From NCBI GenBank assembly GCA_024741835.1, contig JAENRP010000223.1, forward strand, positions 18,159 through 72,450: 54,292 bases of DNA. Direction: 5' to 3'. A model generated the notes under the pieces. The model was not told the DNA's origin, searched no databases, and saw only the letters and a program-made list of their open reading frames with translations. Position numbers and translations under genes: made by a program. The stretch is from Diplocarpon mali (taxonomy: Eukaryota > Ascomycota > Leotiomycetes > Helotiales > Drepanopezizaceae). Positions 12,001 through 23,707 of this stretch are shown piece after piece; the first letter of the stretch is position 1, and each line of letters starts with the position of its first letter.

Positions 12001-13682
12001 AGTGGGTCCCTATTCTCAAGGTGCTCTCTGAACTGGACGGAGTGTTCATGAAACTATTCTTGAATCCCAGGGAACGCTTACAAGAACTCCCTGTGAAACG
12101 TTTCTATCGATATGTCCTGGATTCTAAACCAACATTCGACGAAGCTGGGGCTCTGAGACCGCTCAGCGCTACTTTTACTGGTGTTCCGCAGGAAGCTCTG
12201 CTCAATCTTGGGATGGACATACCTCCTGCCTGGCTCGTGGCCCCGAAGGTCTCTATTTACGATCTAGACAACATCAAACTTAGCTCGGTTAAGACAAACG
12301 TGGAAGCTCTGTACGAGCTCGAGAATATCCTCATCGAAGGACATTCTCGCGAGGTTCCTGGTGGAGCCGCTCCGAGGGGTGTTCAGCTCGCTCTTGGCAC
12401 GGAGAGGAACGCCCACACAGCAGATACAATTATCATGTCTAACCTCGGCTATTTTCAGTTTAAGGCAAATCCTGGGTATTACAAAATCGGTCTCCTCGAA
12501 GGCAGAAGCGCCGAGATCTTCAATATTGACAGCGTAGGATCGAAAGGATGGGGTCCAATCGCTGGTGATGAGAACACCGAAGTTGTCCTAATGAGCTTCA
12601 AGGGTGCCACCCTCTACCCCCGTATCTCACGTAAACCTGGCATGGCGACCGAAGACGTTCTCGAATCCAAGTCTGAATCCAAGATAGACTTTGTCTCGCG
12701 CGGACTGAACTTCGCCCAGGGCATTCTAGGCAAGAGCAAGGCCGCGGTCAAGAAAGAAGTCCAAGCAGAGATCAACATCTTCTCCGTCGCCAGTGGCCAT
12801 CTCTACGAACGCATGCTCAATATCATGATGGTCAGCGTAATGAAACATACCAAACACACCGTCAAGTTCTGGTTCATTGAGCAATTTCTCTCTCCCTCAT
12901 TCAAAGATTTTATCCCCTCACTGTCCGCCGAATACGACTTCAAATACGAGATGGTTACCTACAAATGGCCACACTGGCTGCGAGCCCAAACCGAGAAGCA
13001 GCGCGAGATCTGGGGCTACAAAATTCTCTTCCTCGACGTCCTTTTCCCGCTCTCACTTGATAAGGTCATCTTTGTAGACGCAGACCAAATCGTACGCACG
13101 GATATGATAGAGCTTGTGAATCACGATCTGAAAGGTGCACCGTACGGTTTCACGCCTATGTGCGATTCTCGCGTCGAGATGGAAGGTTTCCGCTTCTGGA
13201 AACAGGGATATTGGAAGAAATTCCTGGGAGGCTTACCATACCACATATCTGCCCTCTACGTCGTAGATTTACATCGCTTCCGCCAGATCGCCGCCGGAGA
13301 CCGACTTCGCCAGCAATATCACCAACTGTCCGCGGATCCGAACAGTCTGTCTAATCTCGATCAAGACCTGCCGAACCATATGCAAAGTGTACTGCCGATT
13401 CATAGTCTCCCACAAGAGTGGCTATGGTGCGAGACTTGGTGCAGTGATGAAAGTTTGAAGGATGCGAAGACAATCGACTTGTGCAATAATCCGCAAACGA
13501 AGGAGCCGAAGCTGGATAGGGCACGTCGGCAGGTGCCAGAGTGGACGGTTTATGACGATGAAATTACAGCTGTGGATCGTAGAAGGAAGGGACTGCCTGT
13601 GAGCTCGACGGCGGAGAGAAATATCAAGAGTCAAACTTCGGCGGCAGAGGCTATTACCGCGAGTAAAAAAGATGAGTTATAG
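9068..13682 (+). CDS. UDP-glucose:glycoprotein glucosyltransferase
   Basis: This ER-lumen enzyme re-glucosylates N-glycans of misfolded glycoproteins so that calnexin rebinds them. Four exons are supported: 9,068-9,213, 9,264-9,617, 9,670-10,501 and 10,548-13,682. The introns of 50, 52 and 46 nt all keep frame, giving 1,488 residues, typical for the family. Exon 1 supplies a signal peptide (MELFTMPWSLTGTLLATTYL, then a small-residue cleavage region). The family opening INVGMKASFSSAPYLLELL follows and continues across the first intron. The thioredoxin-like domains and beta-sandwiches fill the middle. The GT24 catalytic domain starts near residue 1,194 (GHLYERMLNIMMVSV) and carries the metal-binding DxD within FVDADQIVRTDM (Asp1288 and Asp1290). 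The protein ends in KDEL, an ER-retrieval signal, which uses the COPI route served by the divergent neighbour. No truncation or frameshift is seen. Confidence 0.95.
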
Positions 13683-15146
13683 ATCTGGACAGAGGATGGA
13701 GATATATAATGAGTTGAGTATTGTATAGTAGGCAATCGAATATTGAAAAAGAATCACAATTAACCTGGGGTGTATAACGTAGAGTTAGTTGTACCGCTCC
13801 CTGGGTACATGCTGTTTTACGGATCTTCGGTTTTACTTTTAACCCCCTTTTCTTCTTGGATCCTGTTTGGGGCCAGTCGGGGTATTGTATATACTTTGAA
13901 CAATATAGTAATTGTGAGATAGTGACACAATAGCTGTTGCTTTGACTCTTGAGAGTAATCTCCTTTGAACTGCTATTGGAAGATGCAAGACAACGTGAAT
14001 CTTGCAACCCCTGTCTACGCGCTTTTACCCACGTATATAGAGATCATCGTAAGGAGTTAAGTAAGAGTATACCAGCATAAGCCAGATAGGTGAGACTAAG
14101 CACTATTGCTAATGCGCAGAATTCAGTATTGAACTAATAATAGTCTGAGCTCCCTCGGTACCTTTGGTCAGTGATACAAGCAAACTTTCCTTGACATTTC
14201 AACACGTCGCAACAATCAGTTTCAAGTATTTCAAGGGCTTCCGAGTTCTTTAATATCCGCCATTTCTCCAGACTCAAGCCACGAGTGTTGCTTCTGAATC
14301 TTATCAGCTCCGTGGACCTTCTGCATCTACTTGGTGATAACCATGTCTTCTCAAGCTTACCCAAGCACCCTAAAGCAGAGCTTTGAATCCTTTTTACGTT
14401 TTGAAACCCTCTCTGTGCTTACTATCTACCTTTTGTTTTCCCTTCGAATGCGACTACTTGAGCGAAGCGCGTCACTGCTTCTAAGGCTAAGCACTAACTG
14501 TTAGAATATCGGAAAAACAGGGCATATTTTTGTAGTAATTAGAGCGAGACTGAACTAGACGGTTGCTGCTAGGGAAATACCATGGATAACACATCTTCAG
14601 AATGTAGACCAGACTCAAGCTCTACTACTGTATTGTCGACTGGAGCAACTTCTCCTCGGGCTATCCCAGCCGCTACTGCCTAAGCTTAATTCAACTTCTC
14701 CGACTGTTATAACAGAGTCTCCTCCTGCCGCAGGTGCACCAGTCGCTACTCATTCATCAAAACCCACAACCGCCGCCAAATAGTTAACATATCAACCTCC
14801 GAAAACCCCTGAGAACAATCGGCTTCTCTTATTCACAGACGATACCAGCTGCCCTAGCCAAGCCTTGTAAGCACTTGGTGGATTCTGCACCAAGTGCCGT
14901 GGAATTTCGATGCCATAGTTGGCCGTGGTCTCATACAGAGCTGTACCTCAAAATAGCAATGGTATTGCACAAGCCCCCCCAGGTAGGATACTGAGAAACT
15001 CTCAGTTGAAAAGTGACGATTGTATCGCTGTCCTCTCAGTGATAGCTCTCCTAGGTATCGCCAACCGCTTCTAGCATGAAGTTGCTGGGCTCCCCGCCAT
15101 GACGGCTCGTTACCCAGAGTCTGTAAAGGCTGGACAACAGATTGCA

Positions 15147-15190
15147 GATCTTTTCATTCCTCTGCGTCGATCTTTTCATTCCTCTGCGTC
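15147..15190. repeat. 22-bp tandem duplication
   Basis: A unit beginning GATCTTTTCATTCC occurs twice in perfect direct repeat (15,147-15,168 and 15,169-15,190). The length is not a multiple of three, so it would break any frame crossing it. Confidence 0.85.
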
Positions 15191-15526
15191 GATTTTCCGG
15201 CCTGAGTCATAAGATCCCTCAGTTCCCCGATATCAATGAGGCCGCTCTCGTAGATACCCACCTCACTTGGGAGGTTTTCGAACTCTATCATGAGAGATTA
15301 CGCACCGGTCATCCACTTCGGTTGTGACCGTCTACAGCGCGTTGGAGCCCCTGCAGTCCGAGTTAGAGCTATCAATAGTACAGATTCCAAGCCAAAAGAC
15401 ATTCGAGAAGTCATACCTGACAAGATGATCTTCCGGAAGCGAAGTATCCCCAAAATTAACGAGAAAAAGTGTCTGGCACGCTCAACCTGGGCGAGGGCCC
15501 TGAAAATATGTGCCGGGTACGAACAT

Positions 15527-15580
15527 ATCTGGAGCCAAAGTAGGAGAACAGGAATGATCTGGAGCCAAAGTAGGAGAGGG
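15527..15580. repeat. Direct repeat spaced 30 bp
   Basis: The motif starting ATCTGGAGCCAAAGTAGGAG occurs at 15,527 and again at 15,557, so the local period is 30 bp with about 24 bp matching. Confidence 0.75.
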
Positions 15581-16184
15581 AGCAGGTGGTGCAAAGACTG
15601 CTGGTAGTATTGAGAAGCATGTTCGGGTGTCTCGAGTAGGTCAATACGGTTCGGTGTGTTTCTCTGAGAACGTCCTGCCGAGGGGATGTGGCAAATGGCA
15701 AAAGATGTTGGGTATCTTGAGTTAACCATTGACTACGAAAGAAAACGACAGGTTATCTGTGATTCAGATTTAGCCATGATCTCTCTCTACCAAGCATGTT
15801 TGTCTCCGTCATGTGACGGTAGGCTAAGTGATTCCGCATAGGTGATTGACCTTCTGACTTGATTTTGGCGACGGAGCAAAGCATTATGAGAATTGCTGAC
15901 TGCATCGCACATGATCTTGACCCGAGTCCTCGATCCTCCTTGGTATTGCTGCTACTTTATTGACATATCTTGGTTTCATATTCGGAGAAGTAGCATGTGA
16001 TATAATGTCACCACTCTCAGCCTGTGGAAACAAGCTTCGTTTTGCCGCCCAAGTGCAACAGCGAGGTCAAAATAAATTCTATCGTTGAAGCTCATCACTT
16101 GAGACAGAGTCAGTTCTGGGATACCCAAACAAGCCGGTTTCCGCCTCGCCGCTTGGCAAGAAAAGCACCGCACCCCTCCCATTT

Positions 16185-16307
16185 TGTTAGAAATATACAA
16201 GGTTCGGACATTGCGCACGGAACGGAGACTAAGGCTTGGTAAGCCTACCTTGTATATATACTCCTGCAGCTCCATAGAACTCGATACTACACTTTTAGAT
16301 TCTGTCA
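16185..16307 (+). repeat. 5' LTR of copia element
   Basis: This is a 123-bp direct repeat of 17,885-18,010, with TG...CA ends. Inside it ATACAAGGT and ACCTTGTAT form inverted arms about 45 bp apart, which could make a hairpin in the terminal transcript. I did not recognise a standard tRNA primer-binding site just downstream. Confidence 0.9.
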
Positions 16308-16673
16308 TAGTAGCAATTCCTAGAATATATTAACACCCCGATCAATCTTATCAATTGAAAAGAACCCTTGAACCTGCTTTTTAGCAAAAACAATCATACA
16401 ACACCCTTCATATATACCCTTACATATATGTTGCGCCATGAGGAGCCTCAGGCTCTGAGGACTGGCTTATGTAATATACCCCTGAAGTGGCCACGGAGCA
16501 CTTCTATAAAGGGAGCTCAGATATACAGTTAGAGGAGAATTGTACAAGCTTCTGCCACCACTAGGAATCCACCTCTAAATACAGCACGAAAATATACATA
16601 CCCCTGTTTTACCCCTTTTCTTCACGAAAATCTTTTCAACACTACGACAATTCGACAACCCCAACTCGATACA

Positions 16674-16874
16674 GTGGCTAAGGAGAATACAACTTCATCT
16701 GTCTACTCTTATTCCTCAATACGTAAAGTCGGCTTGACAACAGAAGCTATTGAGACAGCTTTAAGCTCAGAAGCAGATCAGCCTTCTTGGAAAGCAGACT
16801 CCGGCGCTACAAGACACTTCTCTGAACAGCAAATGGCGCGCTCTCAGAAGCAACTGGCTATGGAGACTGTATAA
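16674..16874 (+). pseudogene. Copia gag-pol fragment with protease motif
   Basis: The frame has no ATG and is a piece of the copia polyprotein. It contains WKADSGATRHFSE, matching the 'W..DSGATRH' entry to the aspartic protease/gag-pre-integrase region. It ends after about 66 codons at a stop and is followed by a 20-bp tandem duplication (16,905-16,944). Confidence 0.6.
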
Positions 16875-16904
16875 TCAACGATAAACTGATGTTATATAAC
16901 ATAT

Positions 16905-16944
16905 GTTTTACTTGATTTCCAAACGTTTTACTTGATTTCCCCAA
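16905..16944. repeat. 20-bp imperfect tandem duplication
   Basis: GTTTTACTTGATTTCC occurs at 16,905 and again at 16,925, inside the copia internal region. Confidence 0.8.
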
Positions 16945-17079
16945 ACGTCCCCTCAATGGAACAAGAGGCCCCACCCCGGAAAGCTCCCGCGCTGCCCCGA
17001 ATCGCAACGCAACCACCGGTCGCTCTTCCATAGCTGAACTTGGCGCGCAACTTGCCGCTAACTTCACGATCACCAACAA

Positions 17080-17329
17080 TGAGAACAAGCCCGAGTATCC
17101 ACTCACGGTTCATCTCATCGAATATATAGACGTTCGCCACTTCTATATAAGAGACGATATGGTAGCTAAAGGCAAGATGACGGTAGCTCATATACCTGGA
17201 AACGATAATATGGCAGATTCCCTTACAAAAGCTCTGCCAGGACCCGCTTTCGAGAAATACAAGGGTTATATAGGCCTACTAGAGAGGAAACCGATAAAAG
17301 AAGGTCATATAAAGGGAGGAAAACCATAA
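17080..17329 (+). pseudogene. Copia RNase H C-terminal fragment
   Basis: This stretch of continuous frame ends at a TAA (17,327-17,329). It reads IEYIDVRHFYIRDDM, then AHIPGNDNMADSLTKALPG, the standard end of Ty1/copia RNase H ('K.I..RYHFIRE...ADI.TK.L'). Upstream it is fused to a Ser/Asn-rich piece of uncertain, possibly gag, origin, which marks an internal deletion junction near 17,090. Confidence 0.75.
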
Positions 17330-17390
17330 AAAGGCCATATATAGGGAGGAGACCTATAAGAAGACTATATAAAGGGTGAAAAGCTATAAT
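17301..17390. repeat. Three 30-bp tandem repeats at the end of copia pol
   Basis: Three diverged 30-bp units start at 17,301, 17,331 and 17,361. Each begins AAGRYCATAT or similar, has a purine-rich centre (AGGGAGGA, AGGGAGGA, AGGGTGAA) and ends in CYATAA. The first unit is still within the RNase H reading frame; the TAA ending it stops translation. Confidence 0.8.
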
Positions 17391-17884
17391 ATAGCTATGT
17401 TGGTACGCAGATTCCTGTACAAGAGGCAAGCTGCCCTCGTTCCTAGGGTCATCCTATACAGCTGTACCATATGCGATATAAGGGGTTTCATATGTATTTC
17501 GGACGGCTATTCAGCCGGAGGACTTCGGAAGGATATCCATAAACGGCTAGGAGGGACTATAGGAGGGAGGACATCCAGATGTATAAAGGTACTATCTCGG
17601 TCATGTATAGAAAGACAGACATTACAATAGATTCTTTTTAATAATAAGCACTCAATATTATTCACATGAATATCGATTACCGGTATAGAACCTATAGGCT
17701 AAGTCAGAGGTACTCTTGTACTATAACGCACGTTTTTTATACTATAGGGCGGCTGAACTCCATCTAATGGAGACGTAGGCGCCATATACTAGAGAGTATA
17801 TTGTAGGAGTCAATGAGGCCTAGACAACTAAAAAAAATGTGGGGCACTTTACTCTGAGTTTATAGAGCTTTGGAGTAGGGGGCA

Positions 17885-18010
17885 TGTTAGATATATACAA
17901 GGTACGGAGATTGCGTACGGAACGGAGACTAAGGCTTAGTAAGCATACCTTGTATACATATACTCCTGCAGCTCCATAGAACTCTCAATTTACACCATTA
18001 GATTCTATCA
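17885..18010 (+). repeat. 3' LTR of copia element
   Basis: This is a 126-bp partner of 16,185-16,307. It is followed directly by the CATTT target duplicate at 18,011. Confidence 0.9.
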
Positions 18011-18015
18011 CATTT

Positions 18016-21000
18016 GCCAAAACCAAGACAGTTTAAGATGTACAAGATTTCTTTGTGCTATGAATGACCACAAATTATCTTGAAAGCTTCTACTAACTAA
18101 AATTCCAGCCTAAAGAGCCCTAGCGAGGCATCTGACTACTTTTCCCTGTTGAGCGACCAGAAAAGTGCACAACTATAAACAAACACTCTATGAATTTTCT
18201 GGTGGCATACATGATTTGAGTTTGTACTAGGAATCGATACCAAATATCGCGTAACTCGTTTTTTGGAGCGAGAAACAGACACCCAGACCCATGGGTCATA
18301 CTCCCTGGGTAAGTGCTTATCTAGTATCTCCAAATCGCTTTTGAAAACTGTTTTGCGATTAAGTTTCAATAAATTTTTCTAGAGACCTAGTAGGACAAAG
18401 TTTTTAAAGGAAAAAGCGTTACGTTTGGCGACGTATTTGGAGTTGAGTTTTGCAAAACAGAACTCTGATAGCCTGGACAAGCTATTATTAAATTAAAAAT
18501 ATTTATTAATGCTATAGATCAGCCATTCTCAACAAAACTATGAGTGATTAAGAGTTCCTAGTTTTATTGATACTTTACAGAGCTCTATAAGCTTAAGTAA
18601 TAGGTTCAGCTAACTTAGCTGGTCCAACTAGCCCCTTCAATCAACAAAATTGTGGATCCGAAAGCGAAATCTCGAAATCGAGATCTTCGCATACTACTTG
18701 CCAAAAGGGGCTTAAACGTTATCAGACGCTAGATCAGTCTTTATCCTTAGAAACTTTCCAAATAGTGTTTGAAGCTGCAAATTTGAAGTTACCAAACGCA
18801 CCCTAATTCTCCTGCTTTAAAGACGGAGCCGTACTTCAACGCTTCAGTGTCACCATCAAAGCCCATACAACGCTTTCTACATTTGTGCTAAAGATAGTGC
18901 GGTGCTCTAATTCGCTATTGATTCCCTCGTTCACCTACGAAGTCAGAGCAGCTCGGAATACATAATACGAGAAAAGCCGGAAGTAAGAGGAGGCAGTTGA
19001 TGGCAGACCTAAGTCAAGCGATAATAACACTGCCTTCAAGTCTTTCCAAAGCGTGAAGAACCTTCCGCAACTACAAATAGTTGCCATTCTCGCTTAGCTG
19101 GGAAATACAAGGAGTAATATTTTCACCCGAAATGTTGTAATAAAGAATAAGAAGTCTTTATCCCTCATCAAGAATGTCCATAATATGAGTGAAAAGATCA
19201 AATTGAACTCTTGACAGTTTTGCGTGAATAAAAGCTGGATAAAGTCGATTTGCGCTCCATTGTATTTCAGGACCAGATATCAGTCAGACTTCTTCACCTT
19301 GTGAAAGGGAAAACTTGGGGTACAAAAAGAGAACCCTAAATGGGAGATTCCCCAGTCACAATAGCCGCTCTAGAACCGAATAGCTGGATTCAATAGAAAG
19401 ATATTGAACCTCCTTACATTCCTAATTGGCGTGGGCCATGAGCGATTAGGGATGTCAAATTCCTTCCCTGTTGTTTTATTGGTTGTACGATGCTTCCACC
19501 CAAGAGACTGTCTATGAAGTGGCTATGATAAGTTCAAAATATATCCCTTTTTTACATTTAGCTGTTGTCAAGTCTTTGCCATTTTTACAGAACCCACGCT
19601 GACCCCGCGAATGATTTTATACTACGCAAGCTGTAAGAGATACGAATTCGGAAGAATTTAACATCTTAGGTTATAGTTTTCTCTTATGTATTATTCTATC
19701 CAGGATCTTGCTTAGTACGATTTGGTTAAGTAGACAAGTTTTGATTAACCCCTGGTTTCCTTGGCGGTCATCCTACTTCCCTTTCGCTTAAGGTCTCTCA
19801 AATACCGAGAAATGCTAGTCACGTGAAACAACCTCTGCCAAGCTCAAATTTCCTAGGGGCGGATTCATTATTCTTGTAACATTTCTTACTAAATTACTTG
19901 CCAGGATTCAATATAGGTAGTAGCTTTGACCAGCCTGTCAAATTATTCGTCAGATTTAGGATTATATTGAATATTCATGGCGCTATATTGCCTCTCCTCT
20001 TCTGTGCGTGCGCGACTTGGCTAATGCTTCTGAAAATTTTGATCTGAGCTGACAACTATAAAGAGGGAGAAGAAGCACGAGATCTGATCTTACTCTTTTA
20101 ATTCTAGTGTAATATACACCCGAGTATAAAAAACATGTGTTGAAATTTGCGGTATTGGAAGGAATGTTACGGCGATGAGTGAGCCTCGTAGATGTTTCAT
20201 TGCCTGATCTTAGGGAATCATAAGTAAACTAAGGTTCTTCAGTTGTTGATCTTGATTTTCTCAGTTAGTTTAATAAACTTTATATTGCGTCAAATATGCT
20301 TTCCTACAGCTGCCCAGATTTCCAGTTCCGAGAGATTCGGAAGGCTATATGTAGATTAACTCTCCCTTGCACTATATTCCCTGATTAGATTCTGTATTTG
20401 ATCTCCAAACTCATCATTACCCGATACTGGGTCAATTTTTCCTCCTCGTATCTCCCACGTCGTCTTCTCTGTCTGTCTCTCGGGCCTTGATCTTAGGAAA
20501 ACGCTATCGCAGAAGCCGCCAACATTTACATAATGTATTCTACTTGGAGTGAAAAACAGCAAAGATTCACTAGGAAATTGATATAGGCATCAAAAATATT
20601 CGGCTCCAAGGCAACCAGGCTATTGTGTCATTGTTTCTGTGATCTTTACGCTATCAAACCGTGGCACTGGCTTTCCAGAAATCGTAAGATGGCCGGTGAT
20701 TACATATTGCTACCAAAACTCCGTCAATGCTGCTACACTTGGCCGAATGTCTAGGTAAAGCTGCCAGGGATAATTCAGAGTAAGTCTTGTCGCCATTTTA
20801 GATGCGTAGAACGCGCTCGCTGATCCGGAGGTGGCTTCTGAGCAGTCATTTATCTACCAGTCAGCCACTATTAGACTTGATGATGCGAGTCACCTTTTTG
20901 TCCACTAATAACAGAAACAGTAGCTGGGGCTGCGCAAGCTTTTGAAGAAAAAAGATTGTTAGAAGATTCTGGTTTGATGGCCTTACAAGAACTCTTTGGC

Positions 21001-23482
21001 TTCCAGACCTATAGCACGCCCGCCACCGAGAATATTTGCAGCTAAATTCATTCTCGGTAGCAGTCTTCGAGAACGAAAGACGATGTTTCATATGCTGGAA
21101 AGATCGCCAACAAGGTATAATATATGAGTACAAATAGAAAAAGTCGAACACTTTGTATTATGGACTGCATAAACAGGCTTTTCAAACAAAAAAGTACTAG
21201 CCTACTAAAACCTGAAATCGAACCTTGACCAAGTGAGGAGGCGAGCAATAAAGATATTATAAAAGCGTTTAAGCTGATTAGTTAAGATTGACAGATGTTC
21301 TACTGCCTAAGTTTGAGGAGTAACAATAAGCACCAAGCTGGGAGTTGCTAGCAGGGCAAACAACTATATAATATAATATCTTGGTTATTTTTTCCTAAGA
21401 AGTCAGGCTGAATAACTGCAAAACGCTGTAAAACAGCTGAGATGCAATATTATCTGTTTGTGAGAACCGTAAAATTGCTCAATTCTTGGCAAAGTGGAAG
21501 TAAACACGATCAATTTTACTTATTTGAATTATTATCTAATTATGATTCTTGAATGATATCTACTCCCTGTCTTTAGTTTGCCCAATCACATATGAATACT
21601 AAGTTCATAACATCCTCTGTTTACTATAGACCTTTGTTATCTTCTCCAAAAACCAGTTGACCTCTTGTATAGCCACCTGGCCTCGTCTCCTATTCTAGCC
21701 TCCACGTTTCTATAGAGACAGCTCATTAAGATACTTCTGTATAGATACAACCTCTGACCTTTCAACTAGCAATTAACACTGTTTACCAAACAACTTCCTC
21801 AATGGTATTTCTGGAATTTTACTATATCTATACTTTTCATTACCTCTTGCGTCTCTTTCTTTGATGATCTTATCTCCACCCTCCAGTAATGTCAAGACCT
21901 TTCAGATGTATTTGATAACAATCAACGCTAAAGCCTTGACTCCCTATTCCTACTAAGCCAACTTCACGGTAACGCTGATGGTCTGTAGAATCAAGAGATT
22001 GCTCAATGCGTCCAGAAAAGCAAAGATTATTGATCAAGTTTGTATTTACAAAACTCCAAACAATTCAATATGTTTTCTCAAGTGACTCTATAGTAGGTGT
22101 ACGTTTTCTGCGATGGCGCTGAAAACGCATATGAAACTTCAGCTTTCTTTATCTGGCGGAAAGTAGTGCCCATCCGGAATTTCCTTGGATATTCCACTTG
22201 CCTGGTCTTGTGTTACCGAAAGATGACAGCGCTATAGTTCCAGGCAGAAATATCTACAACTTGAAAAGTTGTTGTTGATAGCCACTTTCTTCTAAGCGAG
22301 AACTCGCTTACAGGCTTCCGCCATTCTATTGGCTGTGCACTGACGGCGGGTAGATGGCCTGCTCCACCTGTTCATTCTTAGATGGCAGGGTATTTCATAA
22401 TTTTTTGAGAAAATATCAAAGTAACAAATCCTACATCCTCCCAAATATGAATGATCTTGAAAAGTGCAGATTGAAATATTCGCCTTAACTGCGATGACCA
22501 GTAATGTTTCGGAGGAGAAGAGAAAGTGGAGTTACTGGTTACGAAGATCCGAGAATCGGAGTGTTGATGTTATGGCAAAGCAACCTGATAGAGCAGTACA
22601 AAGGATTGTACAGACTAGCGTGATGAAAGAATTAAACTTGCTACCTGGTCCCAGAATATAAGAAAATATTCAAAAACTAATGAAATTGCAGCTCTTGGAA
22701 ACCAGCACTGAATCCGACTTTCGCGCCAAATTTTGAGTGGGCTATCAGACTTCGAGGTCAATATGCTTGTCCCATAGTAATTGGTGAGACATCCTGAAAG
22801 ATTGAAAAGCAAGATTCTCTCAGCACTAAACAATAAGAATATGTTATTGACACATGCAGGGCAGATATGAGAAATGATAGCTACGGCCATCGAAGGCCGT
22901 AAATCCCAATTTCGTCAGTTTTCGTAGACTTCAGCCCTACACTGCCATTTGACACACTAAATATTAGGCACTTAGAGGCAAGAATATAGCTCTACTTCAG
23001 TGGACTACTCAGACCTGATCGAAGCGAAATTTTGATAAGCAGTCGAATCTGCTCTCTCATCCTAAAAAACCAGCTTGGCAGATACACTGCTTCCAAGCAC
23101 AGGAGCTGAAGTCCAGGGCATGCACCAATATTTTAAATGAATACTGCTACTTACTATATCTCCATGCAGGAAGAAGTTGTGTAACAATGGCAACATATCA
23201 AAGGAATCCATAGATTTACATAAATATGATATTCAGCTTTGAGAGACATTCTAGGGTGTGCAGAGAAGGTGTCATGACGAATTCTTAGACTATGCTAGAT
23301 GGAGAAAGTTTATATCAGCTTCTTGTTCAAGACACTAAAATGAGTTTCCTAGCAGGGAACAATCACCAAAGAGAGCTTGGTTGAGAATATTACGTATGCA
23401 CGTTCCTTGCATGTATCAAACTCCCTCGGCAGTCTATTCACTTCCTTCCAACGCTACCAGGTTCGTGGGCAGACTCATCTAC
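18016..23482. other. Long gene-free stretch
   Basis: About 5.5 kb of moderately AT-rich sequence holds no open frame longer than about 100 codons, no recognisable domain, no tRNA and no clear repeat. It is not as AT-rich as the block after 32,300 and does not show the same density of TA dinucleotides. It probably represents old decayed insertions. Confidence 0.4.
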
Positions 23483-23707
23483 CTACGGATGATTCGGCAT
23501 CTGAATCTCTTTATCATCCTCGGAATCATTCCTCGTCTCCATTTCCTTTCCATTGTCTCTCTTTATTGGCGTGTTTGAATATTTAGGCGCACTGGTGGTT
23601 TCCTTTGTAGCGGCAGAGACTGTTTTGCTCCGTTTGGCCCTTGGCTTAAGGAATTCAACCTTGTTTAAATTATCACCAGATTCATCATCATCTGCCACAC
23701 TCTTCAT
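23483..23707 (-). CDS. Hypothetical 74-residue protein, doubtful
   Basis: An ATG-initiated frame on the minus strand starts MKSVADDDESGDNLNKVE. It continues with a basic KPRAKRSK block and an acidic, Lys/Glu-rich tail. The composition resembles a disordered nuclear protein or a single exon of a larger gene, more than chance AT-rich translation. I recognise no family, found no neighbouring exons, and think a decayed remnant is equally likely. Confidence 0.2.
   Translation of the reverse strand: MKSVADDDESGDNLNKVEFLKPRAKRSKTVSAATKETTSAPKYSNTPIKRDNGKEMETRNDSEDDKEIQMPNHP

Larger units (their letters stand above)
13683..16184. other. Intergenic, degenerate sequence with small tandem repeats
   Basis: After the UGGT 3' end I find no convincing gene. 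A 33-codon Ser/Thr-rich frame opens at 14,581, and short Pro/Ala/Thr-rich remnants follow to about 14,790. These could be traces of a decayed gene. The interval from 15,060 to 15,720 has open frames on both strands but no recognisable domain. Confidence 0.4.
16180..18015 (+). mobile_element. Internally deleted Ty1/copia LTR retrotransposon with target duplication
   Basis: Two direct LTRs (16,185-16,307 and 17,885-18,010) begin TGTTAGA and end TCA. They are flanked by an identical 5-bp target duplication CATTT (16,180-16,184 and 18,011-18,015). A purine tract ending AGTAGGGGGCA sits immediately before the 3' LTR, as expected for copia. The internal region is only about 1.6 kb. It keeps a protease-like fragment with DSGATRHF (about 16,800) and the C-terminal RNase H end (about 17,100-17,329; FYIRDDMVAKGK, then NMADSLTKALPG). 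Integrase, reverse transcriptase and most of gag are missing. The LTRs differ from each other at roughly one base in seven, so the insertion is not recent. It cannot encode its own transposition but could have been moved by a full-length relative. Confidence 0.9.

Noticed and set aside
16674..16874. Stand-alone host gene
   Set aside because: It starts only at GTG, lies between copia LTRs and contains the copia protease motif.
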